Below are positions 47,520 through 58,488 of a stretch of 64,000 nt of DNA, piece by piece. Origin of the DNA: Buddleja alternifolia (Eukaryota; Streptophyta; Magnoliopsida; Lamiales; Scrophulariaceae); contig CM033408.1 of NCBI GenBank assembly GCA_019426215.1, positions 10,543,077-10,607,076 on the forward strand, read 5' to 3'. The notes under the pieces were generated by a model that did not search any database, was not told where the DNA came from, and saw nothing but the letters and a program-made list of their open reading frames with translations. A program made the translations under genes and the position numbers. Numbering within the stretch: position 1 is the first letter of the stretch; each line of letters begins with the position of its first letter.

Positions 47520-49570
47520 CAAAACTCGGGTGATTCATGATATTCAATGTATGTTTGTGTGTTTTAATTGTTTTAATTGCATAAACATGTTTTTACGTAT
47601 TGTATGTAAATGGGTAATTTATGTTATGAATGTAAATTTGTGAAATTGATATTACAAAAATAGAATTGGATTCAAAATTAGTGGGGGAACCACCTTTCGG
47701 GAAGTGCGCCGCCGCCAGAGCAACAACGGGCGACAGCGAAGCCGTCCCCGGTGCTGCTGCTCACCTGCGTCTTTGAAGGTAGCGGGGGTGTTGGGCTTGG
47801 CCCAACACAATTAGGTTTGTTTTGGGCTAAGCCCAACACCACAAGTGTACAACACTGAGCTAGGCCCAGCGCAAAAGTGTACAGCGATGGGCCGATCCCA
47901 GAGCAAGATAAATAGAGCTGGGCTTAGCCCAGCGTGGTCGAACTGGGCCTGGCCCAACACATTATTTTAAGTACTGAGCTTGGTCCAACACATTGTTTTA
48001 AGTCTTGGGCCGAGCCCAACTGTTATTTAAAATTGAAACTGGGCTAGGCCCAGCATAATTAATTATGTAGGGCTTGGCCCAGCGATTTAATTGGGCTAGC
48101 CAATTGTGAAATAATTAATTATGTGGGTTTGACCTAATTAAAGTTTGACTAAACTATTTATCAATTGCGAAACCCTAATTAAATAAATTTTTTGTTTCAA
48201 CTTCGAAATTGGATTTAGTGAATAATTTAAATTTTATTTAAGTTTTTCAAATTTTAAATTGGATTTAATGAATTATTTAATTGGAGTTAAATTTTTCAAA
48301 TTAAATTAGATTTTTTAAATAATTTACATTAGATTTAAATTCTTTTTAAAATAAGTTGGTATATATAAATTAGATTTATTAAATTGGATTTAAATACCAA
48401 CTAGTTTATTTTACAACATGTTGTTATGTGTTTAGATTAGATTACCCATATTACTTTATTTGATATAGTCACTCTTTAATTTGATTAAAGTATTCAAAAC
48501 TAAATTAGATTTACTTTTTACATTGTTAAATTAGATTTAACCTATCATTAAATTAGATTTAATATATAATATCACATAAGTGTTTAATTGTTTTACGTGC
48601 TCCTTATTACAACGTGTATGAACTTAGAGTCTATCTTTGCTGTCTTATCTAAGTTGTATTGGGCTGGAGTTTGAGCCCTCAGCTTGTATCTTCAATTTCA
48701 TAGAATTTTTGTATAGGTTATTCCTATGTAATTGTTTATAGATAAGCCCAATTGGCGATTCATGATAGTGCATAAAGTTTTGGAGAAGAAGATTAGATCT
48801 TGTATAGGCGGAGACCCATGTAATAGATAGAACCCCTCCCCGATCACTCATTGACTCGAGTTGATCAAGAATAGTCCATACATGTGTGTGTTGTTAGAAT
48901 TGCTAGGCTTATTCTTATGCATTTCCGTTATTGCGCGGTAAAGAAATTAAAGTGCAATGTGAGACCATAATTCTCTCGTTAGAAAAATACTGAGTAAGTA
49001 AAGGGGCATTGGATTTCCTAGCTCTCCATCAAGTATTAGAAGATGGGATCACTTCTAATGCAAGGCAACGTCTCGTAATAAAGGGGTCATGTATCAAGAC
49101 GTGTTACTCTATCTTCTCTATGCATTTGATACCTTCATGTCGAAACAAATTTCGCCCCATATATCAAAAAGGGTTGCAAGGCGGGATTAAATTGTTAAAC
49201 TGAAAGGAGTTGACGGGAATACTGACTCAGATGGATCACCACCTATATATCGAATAAGGTTAAGATTCAGTGATCTATGAGCTAAAGGAGATTGAATAAT
49301 CGGTTAGACCGATTGGTGTAAGACACCACCTCAAAGATCTAACAAGCCATATATCGAAAAAGGTTACAACTTGTTTAGATCATTGAGGAACTCAATCACT
49401 CACTATGAAATCCATCCAACAAGGCTTCCAATTATTGCAGTGGGTGTGCAATGTTTCGAGAAAAATAGTGGAAGTCAAGTAAATATTGAAATCCTTGATT
49501 TTACTTGAAATTACATAGTAACACATCTAATCGTAAATCTTGGTATTTTCTGCAGTTTATTTCCTACACA
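47520..49570 (+). other. Untranslated leader of copia4
   Basis: Non-coding. First part GC-rich (47690-47790), then the gggcttggcccaac repeat tract, then AT-rich with repeated aaattagattta phrases (48180-48570). No gene. Confidence 0.7.
47785..48115. repeat. Degenerate gggcttggcccaac repeat tract
   Basis: About a dozen irregularly spaced copies of tgggct(t/a)(g/a)gcccaac/gc (for example gggcttggcccaac, gggctaagcccaac, gggctaggcccagc, gggccgagcccaac). Each is nearly self-complementary (gggc...gccc). It lies in the copia4 leader between primer site and gag. Confidence 0.75.
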
Positions 49571-50233
49571 ATGACTAACCCTTTGACCGTATTGCTTGTG
49601 AAAAATGTCCTCACTGGACCAAATTTCAATGATTGGCTTCGAAATTTGAGGATTGTCCTTAACCTTGAATCCTTGGGATATGTGCTCAATTGAGAGATGC
49701 CTGAAGTCCTAGACCCTAGATCTTTTAAAGATACGCTTGCCCAAGATAATTGGGTAAAGGATGACACTCGTGTCAAGGGGTATTTGCTGGTATCAATGAC
49801 AAATGAATTGCAGCGATCTCATGAAAAGATGGGAACATCTGCTGAGATAATGGTTCATCTGAAGGAATTCTACTGAAAGCACAGCAGGATTGCTCATTAT
49901 GAGATATCTAGTCAACTCTTTGGAGTGAAAATGAAGGAAGGAGAGAAAGTTGGAGATCACGTACTAAAGATGATTTTCATGTTTGAGAGATTGGAGGCTC
50001 TCGACTTCTCTATAGACTTCCAGCTGCAGACTAATCTCATCGTACAGTCACTCCCTAAGACTTTTTCGCAATTCATAGTGAATTTTAACATGAATGACAA
50101 TGAGTGTTCACTGCCGGGTCTTTTGAACAAGCTCTCAAATGCTCGATCACAAATGGACCCTAAGATGAAAGAGACTGCTTTAGTCAGTTCTACTGAGCCC
50201 TCAATGACTCAGAAGAAGAAACAATACCAATGA
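49571..50233 (+). pseudogene. gag: copia4 gag
   Basis: The start ATG (MTNPLTVLLVKNVLTGPNF) is followed by the capsid region in one frame to the stop at 50231-50233, with in-frame TGA codons at 49691 and 49874. Family motifs: GEKVGDHVLKMIFMFERLE and QSLPKTFSQFIVNF. It ends in KKKQYQ before the zinc knuckle; everything from there to the right LTR has been deleted. Most like the gag of copia2. Confidence 0.88.
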
Positions 50234-50235
50234 GG

Positions 50236-50930
50236 AGATTTAGTACGCCATTGATAAGTTATTTTGTACAAACGATCATATTTCTATTTATAGCATAAAG
50301 GTTTGGATTTTGTTCATGTAAATCTAAATGGTATTTAAGTGTGTTGAAGAAATAGTCCTTGAGATTTGAAGATAGACTTTCTACCTCTTATATGGATGAG
50401 AGGAGGCATTGGAAGAGTCAAGTACTTAATCTCTTAATGATGGTTTGCGAGTTAAGAAATTTTAATGGGGCATCAAAATTCAACTCGTATGACACCTGCT
50501 TTGACAAGGAGTGCCAATCGAACACTGATTAGATAGTGGGAGCTTGTGTCATGAATATAGTTAATGAAATTAACATATTTGAACTCGACTCGCATTAATC
50601 CGATCACGTGGGCATTTACTCTTTGACAGTCAATGATTGGAATTAAGATTGAAATAGTATGTGTGGACCTTAGACCTTAGAGTTATTTACAATGTTCTTG
50701 TAGTATTGGATATGTTACCAGAGTTGTTAGACCCGTATCACCTGGTAGGTGGGGTCAACCTCGAAGTACAATTCATATGGTGCATTCGACATTGTAAGAT
50801 AACTGCCAATATGAGATTCACCGTATCGAAAGTAAATGAGTATGTGACTTGTACGATCATAAGTAATTGAAATTATAAGTCTTTGGCTAAAGCATATAAA
50901 CTAACTAGTGATGGTCACTGAGGGTAGTTT
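50236..50930 (+). repeat. Right LTR remnant of copia4
   Basis: Aligns with 45850-46543 of the left LTR with moderate divergence. Both ends are missing. Confidence 0.85.
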
Positions 50931-51013
50931 GTATGAGGGCGTCTTACCACACCACAACTCTGTGCCTAAGGTGCCCTACGAGTTGTGGTGTGGTAAGACG
51001 CCCTCATACAAAC
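50927..51013. repeat. Perfect 34-bp inverted repeat with 19-bp loop at the copia4/copia3 junction
   Basis: Arms 50927-50960 and 50980-51013 are exact complements. The right arm belongs to copia3 integrase sequence (ends of VPYELWCGK and onward); the left arm is a reversed duplicate of it. The outermost four bases also match the end of the copia4 LTR. Confidence 0.95.
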
Positions 51014-52968
51014 ACCTTAAAGTGTAGGAGTGTACTGCTTGCGTGAAGCAGTTAGTGGGAGATAAATTGGATGCAAGATCCATATTATGTAAATTTGTGG
51101 GATATCCAAAGGAAACCCTTGGATGTTATTTCTATGAGTCCTTGGAACAAAAGATCAAGAAATCCGACTTTCTTGGAGAAAGAATTTCTTTTAGATTGAA
51201 ATAGGTCGGTCATAGAACTTGATGAAACTCAAAGTAACGAGACACCTCGAGAACCATCGACACTTCCACCTGATACCACACAAGCATGAAATGAAGATCA
51301 ACCTGAAAGTACCCAACCTCTGAGAAGATCCGAAAGGATCTCGCGCTCCCCTGAAAGATGGGTAGGCCATTTGTAAGAGAGCAAATCAGAGGACCCTCAA
51401 ATTGATTTAGATCCTAAAGAATATGAGGAAGCAATGTTGGACATTGATTCGGGAAAATGGCTAGAAACCATGAAATTCGAGATGGACACCATGTACTCCA
51501 ACAAGATATAGACCTTAGTGGACCCACCTGAAAACATTAAGCCTATTAGCAATAAGTGGGCCTACAACCGAAAGCTTGGAGCAGATGGAGATGTTGTAAC
51601 CTATAAGACTCGACTTGTGAGAAAGGGTTCACTCAAAGACAAGTAATTGACTATGAAGAAACTTTCTCGCCAGTGGCGATGCTGAAATCCATTAGAATTC
51701 TTCTAGCTATATCTGTATATCTCCACTTCGAGATTTGGCAGATGGACGTGAAAATTGAATTTCTCAATGGAGAAATTGAGGAAGAGATATACATGCAGTA
51801 ACCATAGGGTTTCACATCCAAAAGGGGAGAACACAAGGTGTGCAAGCTCCAGATATCCATTTATGGACTCAAACAAGCTTCCCGAAGCTGGAATCGGCGT
51901 TTTGACACTGTCATATAGAAATATGGATGTTCAAAAGGCTGATGAGGCATGTGTGTACAAAAAGGTTAGTGGGAGCGCGATCACATTCATAGTACTTTAC
52001 GTTGACGACATCCTCGTAATCGGAAACGATGTAGGATTGATGCAATCAACTAAAGTTTGGTTATTCAATCAATTCTCCATGAAGGATATAGGAGAAGCAT
52101 CCTACATATTGGGTATGAAGATCTACCGAGATAGATCGAATAGTCTTCTATAACTCTCCCAATCCTTGTACATCAATAGAGTGCTACAAAGTTTTCACAT
52201 AGAAGAATTCAAGAGAGGATTCTTGCCAATGATCCTTATAAAGCAATGTCTCGTAAGACAGAGCTAGAAAGAGAGAGGATGTCTCGTACACATTATGCAT
52301 CTGCAATAGGTAGCATAATGTACTCTATGATATGTACAAGACCTGATGTAGCATATGCACTGGGTGTATGAAGTCGCTATCAGGCGAATCCCGGTGAAGG
52401 TCACTGGACCACAGTCAAACAATGCTTAAGTATCTGAAAAGAACTAAGGACTTGTTCTTGGTCTACGGAGATGGAGAACTGGAATTTGAGTGCTTCAGAG
52501 ACTCTAGTTTTCAGACGGATGTGGACGACTTAAGGTCTATTTTGAGTTTAATCTTATTTCTTAATGGTGGCGCAGTTAGTTGGAAAAGTACCGAGCAATC
52601 CACTATCGCAGATTCCACCACTAAGCAGAGTATATTACGGCTTTGGAAGCTGCAAAGGAAGCTATTTAGATTACGAACTTTATCCAAGAATTGAGTATCG
52701 TTTCATCTATTTTTAACTCTGTATCGGTGTACTGTGATAACAATGGGGCTATTACGCAAGGAAAAGAGCAAAGTTCTCATCAGAAATCCAAGCACATACA
52801 AAGGGCGATATCATTTGATCAAGGAGCTCATTGGGAGAGGCGAATTTTGAATGGAGCATGTGGACTCGACAGATAACGTAGTAGACCCCTTCACTAAACC
52901 CCTAAGCTAAAAGGTGTTTGAAAAAATCTCACAAGGATGGGCCTCAAATACATGGGCAATTGGCTCTA
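51014..52968 (+). pseudogene. pol: copia3 integrase end, reverse transcriptase and RNase H remnant
   Basis: Heavily mutated copia pol with many stops and frameshifts. Pieces in order: integrase C-terminal VKQLVGDKLDARSILCKF; RT start with YNRKLGADGDVVTYK; RT core from about 51940 with YVDDILVIGND (about 52000) and FSMKDIGEASYILGMK; RNase H with NGGAVSWKS and ADSTT (52560-52640) and YCDNNGAITQGK (about 52730). The part of integrase holding the acidic triad is missing, lost with the right part of copia4. No functional product. Confidence 0.9.
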
Positions 52969-52983
52969 GGGCAAGTGGGAGAT
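52969..52983 (+). other. Polypurine tract of copia3
   Basis: gggcaagtgggagat, identical to that of copia1, directly before the right LTR. Confidence 0.92.
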
Positions 52984-53916
52984 TGATAGAGTAGATGCCC
53001 AGTGCACCAATTTATTTGGGCGCCAACCTTGTAATAGTTAGACTCTATGGACAATCTTTTCCTTATAAATATAGTCAATTCTCAATGGCAACATTTATTC
53101 TTGTATTTATATCTTGCATATGTTAGAATAAAGTCCCTTAGGATCACACATGGCTATGGGACGTCATTAAGCGTCGGGAATGGCTATGATGGAATACGTT
53201 TCTAAGGCTGTGATCCTTAAGCAATGTTACAAGTCATAAAAGCGTTTGTCAAGATGAGGGATATTGACGAACCCGAAAGACTTGCTTGTACGATACATAC
53301 CCTAGGAGAGTATACCTTGTTCCATAGGTACTGGCACGGTGAAAGGCGGTGCATGTATGAGGGTTCCTATTTGGAATAGGTAAATCGAACCACCCTAAGG
53401 AAGTTCTTTAAAAGGAATCCCAGTTGAATTTGGAATTTCTTACAGTCACGTAGTATAAGGATAATCCTCATGGACCTGAGATTCTATATGTTATCTTGTA
53501 TATGATCCATCACACTTTGACTTACTTCATGATCTTATATTAGGATCGTAACATGGGGTATTTCGGGTGTGATCTGATCATATATGGAATGAGAATCAAG
53601 ATGAGATCCATCTCTGACTTATATTGTTAGCAAAATTACATTTTTCATACATTATCTTGGCGTGCTAGCCGTTTTGGTACTTAAATGTGGGGGTGGAATT
53701 TAGGTACAGTAATGATAATAAAATTGGCATATTGAGTACTTTTTGCCGGAAATTGCTGCAATGGCTGCCAAATTGCAGAAAATTGCGGATGTGGCTGCTG
53801 AAAAATGTCAAAATTGGGATTTTTTAAAATTGGAGGGAAAATTGATGATGTGGTGCCAAGTGGACAATGAATTGATGACATGACGGTCAAATGAAAAAAA
53901 ATAGAATTTTTTTTGC

Positions 53917-53990
53917 TACCTATGGGATTGGAACCTATGACCTTGGAGATAAAATTCTGTACTCCTACCACTCCACCACAACACAAAAGT
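53917..53990 (-). other. tRNA-like segment in the left TIR of the Mutator-like element
   Basis: On the minus strand: tgtggtggagtggtagg (A-box-like, 53968-53978), then after about 32 bases aggttccaatccc (B-box-like, 53924-53936). Spacing fits tRNA internal promoters. No cloverleaf or anticodon can be supported. The reading direction is outward from the element. Confidence 0.45.
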
Positions 53991-54115
53991 TATCTTATTT
54001 AGCTTCTGTTAAGTTACTTATAAACATTCCAATTTCTGACATAGTAATATATGATTATCAATATTCAAAAATATAATATCTATAACTAATGTTTTATAGC
54101 ATTATCGATTTGTCA

Positions 54116-54118
<3 letters not shown>

Positions 54119-54147
<29 letters not shown>
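54119..54147. repeat. TA microsatellite
   Basis: A run of tatata in the centre of the Mutator-like element. Confidence 0.9.
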
Positions 54148-54152
<5 letters not shown>

Positions 54153-54771
54153 TTAGTAATTAATTATATATGTATAATATATAATTATTTTATCTAAGAT
54201 TTATTATAAAATATAAAATTATATTAATTATAATCTATGTGAATAATTATATATTTTATACATGTATTTAGTCTTATAAATCTTAAATATATATTAAATA
54301 CTTTTAAAAGGGATCTATGTAGAAAAAGATTTAAATAGTTACAAATGTTTGTTATATTTATGAATAAATTATATATAAGAACATACATATATCTAAATCA
54401 AAAAATTATGTTAGATATAATATGTTTCTGGAAAAAACGATTTATGAATTTGTTTTTTGGAAAATAATATTGATAAATTAAAAATTAGAATATTCAATTA
54501 TATGATAATGTATTGACTAAAATATATTATTAATAATAATTAATGTATATAAATATGAATTTTTTTAAAAAATTCATTAAATACTTAATATATTTGTTTT
54601 AAAATGTTTATATGTATTTCTAATTTTAATATATTTTATGACAATATTGTTAAGAATATGTTTTTATGGTAAAAAGAAAATTACTTTGGAGAAAAATATT
54701 GATGATGATAGGTTATAGATTGAGATACTCTTATAAATATAATAACTAAATGAAAGCAATTGAAAACGCAT

Positions 54772-54840
54772 GTTGGCTGTGGTGTAGCGGTTCGGGTGCT
54801 AAATTTTAGCTCAAAGGTCATGGGTTCAATCTTCATTTGG
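54772..54840 (+). other. tRNA-like segment in the right TIR of the Mutator-like element
   Basis: ggctgtggtgtagcggttc (A-box-like, 54780-54790) followed by gggttcaatcttc (B-box-like, about 54822-54834). It is the inverted partner of 53917-53990 and also faces outward. Confidence 0.45.
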
Positions 54841-55217
54841 AGCAAAATTTTTAAACTTTGTCCAATTGGATGCCATGTCACTAATTTATTATCTAGTTGG
54901 ATGCCGCATCATCAATTTATCCTCCAAAATCAGAAAAATCTTCAAATTTTGATGTCACATGCATACCATTTGACAATTTCCAGTCAATTTTTGATTTTCC
55001 GGTCAAATTTGTACTCAATGTGCCAATGTTTGTATCATTAATTTACCTAAATCGCCACCTCCCACATTAAAGTACCAAAAATGGCGAACACGCCAAGATA
55101 ATGTATGAAAAATGTAATTTTGCCTTATATTGTCAGTGCATCTCCTATGTTTACATGAGTAAGTTGACTTAGAAAATCTTCGGCCGAAGTAATACTTCTA
55201 AAGAGACGTAGGGTTTC

Positions 55218-55688
55218 TGTTGGGATCTTGGTATAAACTCCCGAGGACGCCGGTGCAGCAGAAGGTATAAATTTAAAAATAAAATGGCATCCCCTAAATT
55301 AGGGCTAGGTAGACATGGTACAATTGGATTCAAAACTATCCTAAAGATAAGTTTTCTCGTGTTTACCTCTTGAAGACCAAAAGGAAGCAACGTCTTTTTA
55401 AGCAACTCCCTGCTACACCTCTCCGGATGGATTTGCCCTAGCGCCCCAAGTGTTGCGCCTCTAAGTTTATCCATACCTTAGCTTGTACCCTCGATTATCT
55501 TCACCAGTGCTAGCAAGGAGAATTTTGAATCTTGGTTTATGAGAAATGGGTAGGAATATGTTTTGGTATTTTTTGTACTCAACACATGAGTTGGAAGAAA
55601 GTTTGTGAAAGAGGTGGAGGAGAAAGAGGAGAGAAAGAATTCACAAACCCTTGTTTTTATGAAGTGAATTCAATCATCATAATAAATG

Positions 55689-55734
<46 letters not shown>

Positions 55735-56422
55735 AACTTCTTCAGATAAGAACCCTAAATTCCTATTGAGATATCCCAAGTTGTTTGAAATTTCCAACAT
55801 CAAACAAACCCGTGCCAAAACCCTCAACATCTTTAACCTGAGTGAGAAAGTTTGTTGATTCTATGAGCATCATTTTTGTGTGAGAGAAGCTTATTGAAGA
55901 AGATCTCTATTGGAGCTGAAGTCTGTGTAATCAAGGAGCTCAACATCATCTTCCCTTTCATCTAATTTGTAGAAGTCTCTGTGTGACTCTTCGATAATCA
56001 TTTTAGTGAAAGCCTCCAAGTGCATAGGAGAAGAAAGACGTAGCTGGGATTACATCACCCAGTGAACCTTACAATATCTTGTGTTATTTACTGTTTTATT
56101 GCTTTACTTTACATTTGCATATTATATCTTGAAAAAACATTCAAAACTGTTAAGCGACTAATTCAAGTTCAAGAGAACACTAAGCTATAAAATCATTTCC
56201 GCTATGCTAACCTTGATTAAGCGATTGAAACATTACCCTACTTTGGTAATTGTTGAAATCACTAAGTCTAAGTTATCTATTCCTAAGCGCTTGACCTAGC
56301 GCTAAAATTCCAAGCGTTCAAATTCTTCAAAGTAATACGAAAACTTTTTAAGTAGAAAAAGACTTAAGGGTCTATTCAACCCCTCCCCCCTTCTAGACGC
56401 CTTTGTATGCCACTTGGGATCA
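55218..56422 (+). repeat. Left LTR of copia5
   Basis: Starts tgttgggatcttgg. The end is set at cttgggatca; the exact last base is uncertain by three. Contains a TA microsatellite (55690-55731). Confidence 0.8.
55690..55731. repeat. TA microsatellite in the copia5 LTR
   Basis: About 20 ta units. Confidence 0.92.
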
Positions 56423-56427
56423 TCAAG

Positions 56428-56439
56428 TGGTATCAGAGC
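56428..56439 (+). other. Primer binding site of copia5
   Basis: tggtatcagagc, complementary to initiator-Met tRNA. Confidence 0.93.
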
Positions 56440-56533
56440 GGTTGAAATAGAAATTTAAGTGTTTCCGAGCGTAACTGCTTATTTAGATCCATTTTTCTAA
56501 ACTTAGTCGCTTTATTTCTTTTAATCTCATATC

Positions 56534-57730
56534 ATGGCCTTTAACAAGATGCCTAAGCTGGTTGAATCAAACTCTGATTCATGGAAACTTAGAGCATTTG
56601 CATAGTTATGTTCTTGTGATAATGAGATGTGTGATGTAATTACATATGGCCCCATTCAGATCATGAAAGTCATAACTCGAGCCCCTGGAGCGACTGAGGC
56701 TACTCCAGATGGTTATGTCCAGAAGCCTAAGTTAGAATGGAAGCCAGAAGATCGAAAAAGAGTGAATCTAGATAATGTTGGACGAAGTGCACTCTACTCA
56801 GTGTTTGGAGACAATGATGCATTGTTCAACAAGATCAAGCAATGTAAAACTTCAAAAGAGATATGGGATAAGTTGGCTATCGTGTGTGAAGGTCCAGCAC
56901 AGATGAAGGAGAACAAGCTCTCCATAGCCATGCAAAGATTTGAGCATTTCAAGATGCAGCCCAACAAGACACTAGAACAATTGGACGCAAGGTTTACTTT
57001 GCTCATCACAGAGTTAGCGTCATTTGACAAGGAACTAACTAACATGGAAATGGTCAATAAGATATTCAGAAGTCTTCTAAGCAAGTATTTGATTAAGACT
57101 ATTTCCATGAGAGAATCACAGACTTTGGAGACTCTAACTCCAAAACACGTGTTTTCAGAGTTAAAGGCATTTGATTTCGAATTGGGTGAAGTCAGCGATA
57201 TATTGACTTCAGCGACTGAATCAGGAGCTTTAATTGAGAGTGAAAATATCCAACTGAAAAGTGATATTGATATAATAGTCAAGAGAGAAGCTGAATTGAT
57301 CGCCAAACTTGCCAAATCAGAGCAGCTTGTCTCATCATTATCCAAAGCGTCAAGGAAGCTAGATAATGTGACTGAGGTAACCAGACTTTTTGGTAAAAAG
57401 ACCAGTTTAGGTTGTGATAAATTTGGTCAAAAATACAAAACATATAAGGTTACAGAAACCAACAAAGGAAAAGGTGTATTCTTTGTTGAGAAGAGTTTAA
57501 ACAGTCAAACGCTGAATGAACCCAAGGACAATGGTAAGAGGCCAAATGAGAAGGTCAATACCAACTCAGGCAATAAGGAGAAAACAAAAGTGAATGAGTC
57601 ACAAAGGAAGGTTCATCCAAACGCTCAAAAAGAGGATAAACCATCCACAAGTGAATTAAACGTTAAGCGTCAATCACCAAAAATGAATCCTAAGCTAGTG
57701 CCGAGGAAATACCAGCGTCAATATCCTTAG
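56534..57730 (+). pseudogene. gag: copia5 gag
   Basis: The start ATG at 56534 opens MAFNKMPKLVESNSDSW. A TAG at 56603-56605 replaces what should be Q, and the frame continues unbroken from 56627 to 57730. The UBN2-like gag region includes WDKLAIVCEGPAQMKENK and EMVNKIFRSL. After it come a coiled-coil-like segment (about residues 240-290 of the frame) and a long K/N/E-rich tail. Past the stop, a D/Y-rich tract (57755-57800) and a lysine-rich tract with repeated KHKQ follow. No zinc knuckle of the CCHC type is visible. Capsid protein of the particle; broken by one stop near the start. Confidence 0.9.
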
Positions 57731-58488
57731 AGATCTATATCATATTATCAATAATATGATGATTATGGTTATGATTACGACTATGATTACTATTATAATA
57801 GAAGATATTACTATACACCTAAAAAGCACAAACAGCACAAACAGCACAAACCGAAACCCAAGAAGGCCAATCTTCCCGTAATGAAGACAAGGCAAATATG
57901 GGTTCCGAAAGTTTTAATTCAAACCAAAGCTACTAACGTTGAAGGACCCAAGACACAATGGGTACCTAAGAAGAATTACAACTGCCTTTTAAATACAGGT
58001 ACCTAGAGCCAACATCGATACTTTAGTTTGGTACATTGATAGTGGGTCGTCAAGGCACATGACTGGCTCAAAGGATCTCTTGGTCAACTATCGTGCAACC
58101 AACGGTCCTCAAGTTATATTCGGTGATAACTCCAAATTTAAAACCAAAGGTATAGGTATCAAACATTGGGGGAACATCGTGATAAGTGATGTCTATTATG
58201 ATGAGGGTCTTAAGCATAATCTGTTAAGCATTAGTCTATTTTGTGATAAAGGCTTTGAAATCAAATTCTCAAGCGACTGTTGTTATATTAACGACACTAA
58301 GACTAAGTCTACTAAATTGAAAGGAAAAAGAACAAATAATGTGTATTTGGTAGATTGGGGTTCAACAATAGATAACAACCCTACATGCTTTGTTGCAAAA
58401 GTCAAAATGAATTGGGTTGGTTATGGCATAGAAAAATGAATCACCTCAACTTTAAGGCAGTTTCTCCGTTAATATCGCTAAATCTTAT
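57731..58488 (+). pseudogene. copia5 protease and pre-integrase region
   Basis: After the D/Y-rich and lysine-rich linker, protease appears at about 58024 with WYIDSGSSRHMTG, which holds the catalytic D-S-G. It is followed by IVISDVYYDEGLKHNLLSIS. The pre-integrase zinc part (WLWHRKMNHLNF) is in another frame from about 58412, after a one-base shift; its CDACQMGK follows at 58520. Protease would cleave the polyprotein. Confidence 0.88.

Larger units (their letters stand above)
45817..50930 (+). mobile_element. Copia-type element copia4 with pol deleted, inserted in copia3
   Basis: Left LTR at 45817, primer-site-like sequence at 47508, leader, gag, then directly a second LTR copy (about 50236-50930). 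The pol gene, purine tract and first 30-40 bases of the right LTR are gone. The right LTR is also cut short: it stops matching at agggtagttt (left copy about 46543), where an inverted duplication of copia3 sequence begins. Confidence 0.85.
53628..55124. mobile_element. Mutator-like element with long terminal inverted repeats
   Basis: 1497 bp with 9-bp duplication ttatattgt (53619-53627 and 55125-55133). The left LTR of copia3 shows the empty site. Terminal repeats of well over 100 bases begin agcaaaattacatttttcat at left and ggcaaaattacatttttcat (inverted) at right; weaker inverted similarity extends some 300 bases inward. AT-rich centre, no transposase. Long TIRs and a 9-bp duplication fit MULEs; the first one or two bases differ between ends. 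Frames such as 53681-53986 are chance. Confidence 0.85.
52984..55217 (+). repeat. Right LTR of copia3, first part, split by a Mutator-like element
   Basis: Starts tgatagagtagatgcc. Positions 52984-53627 and 55134-55217 align with 40396-41120 of the left LTR; the Mutator-like element lies between. It stops at gtagggtttc, where copia5 begins. Confidence 0.92.

Noticed and set aside
54772..54840. A real tRNA gene
   Set aside because: A-box and B-box resemblance only; no acceptor stem or anticodon arm can be drawn.
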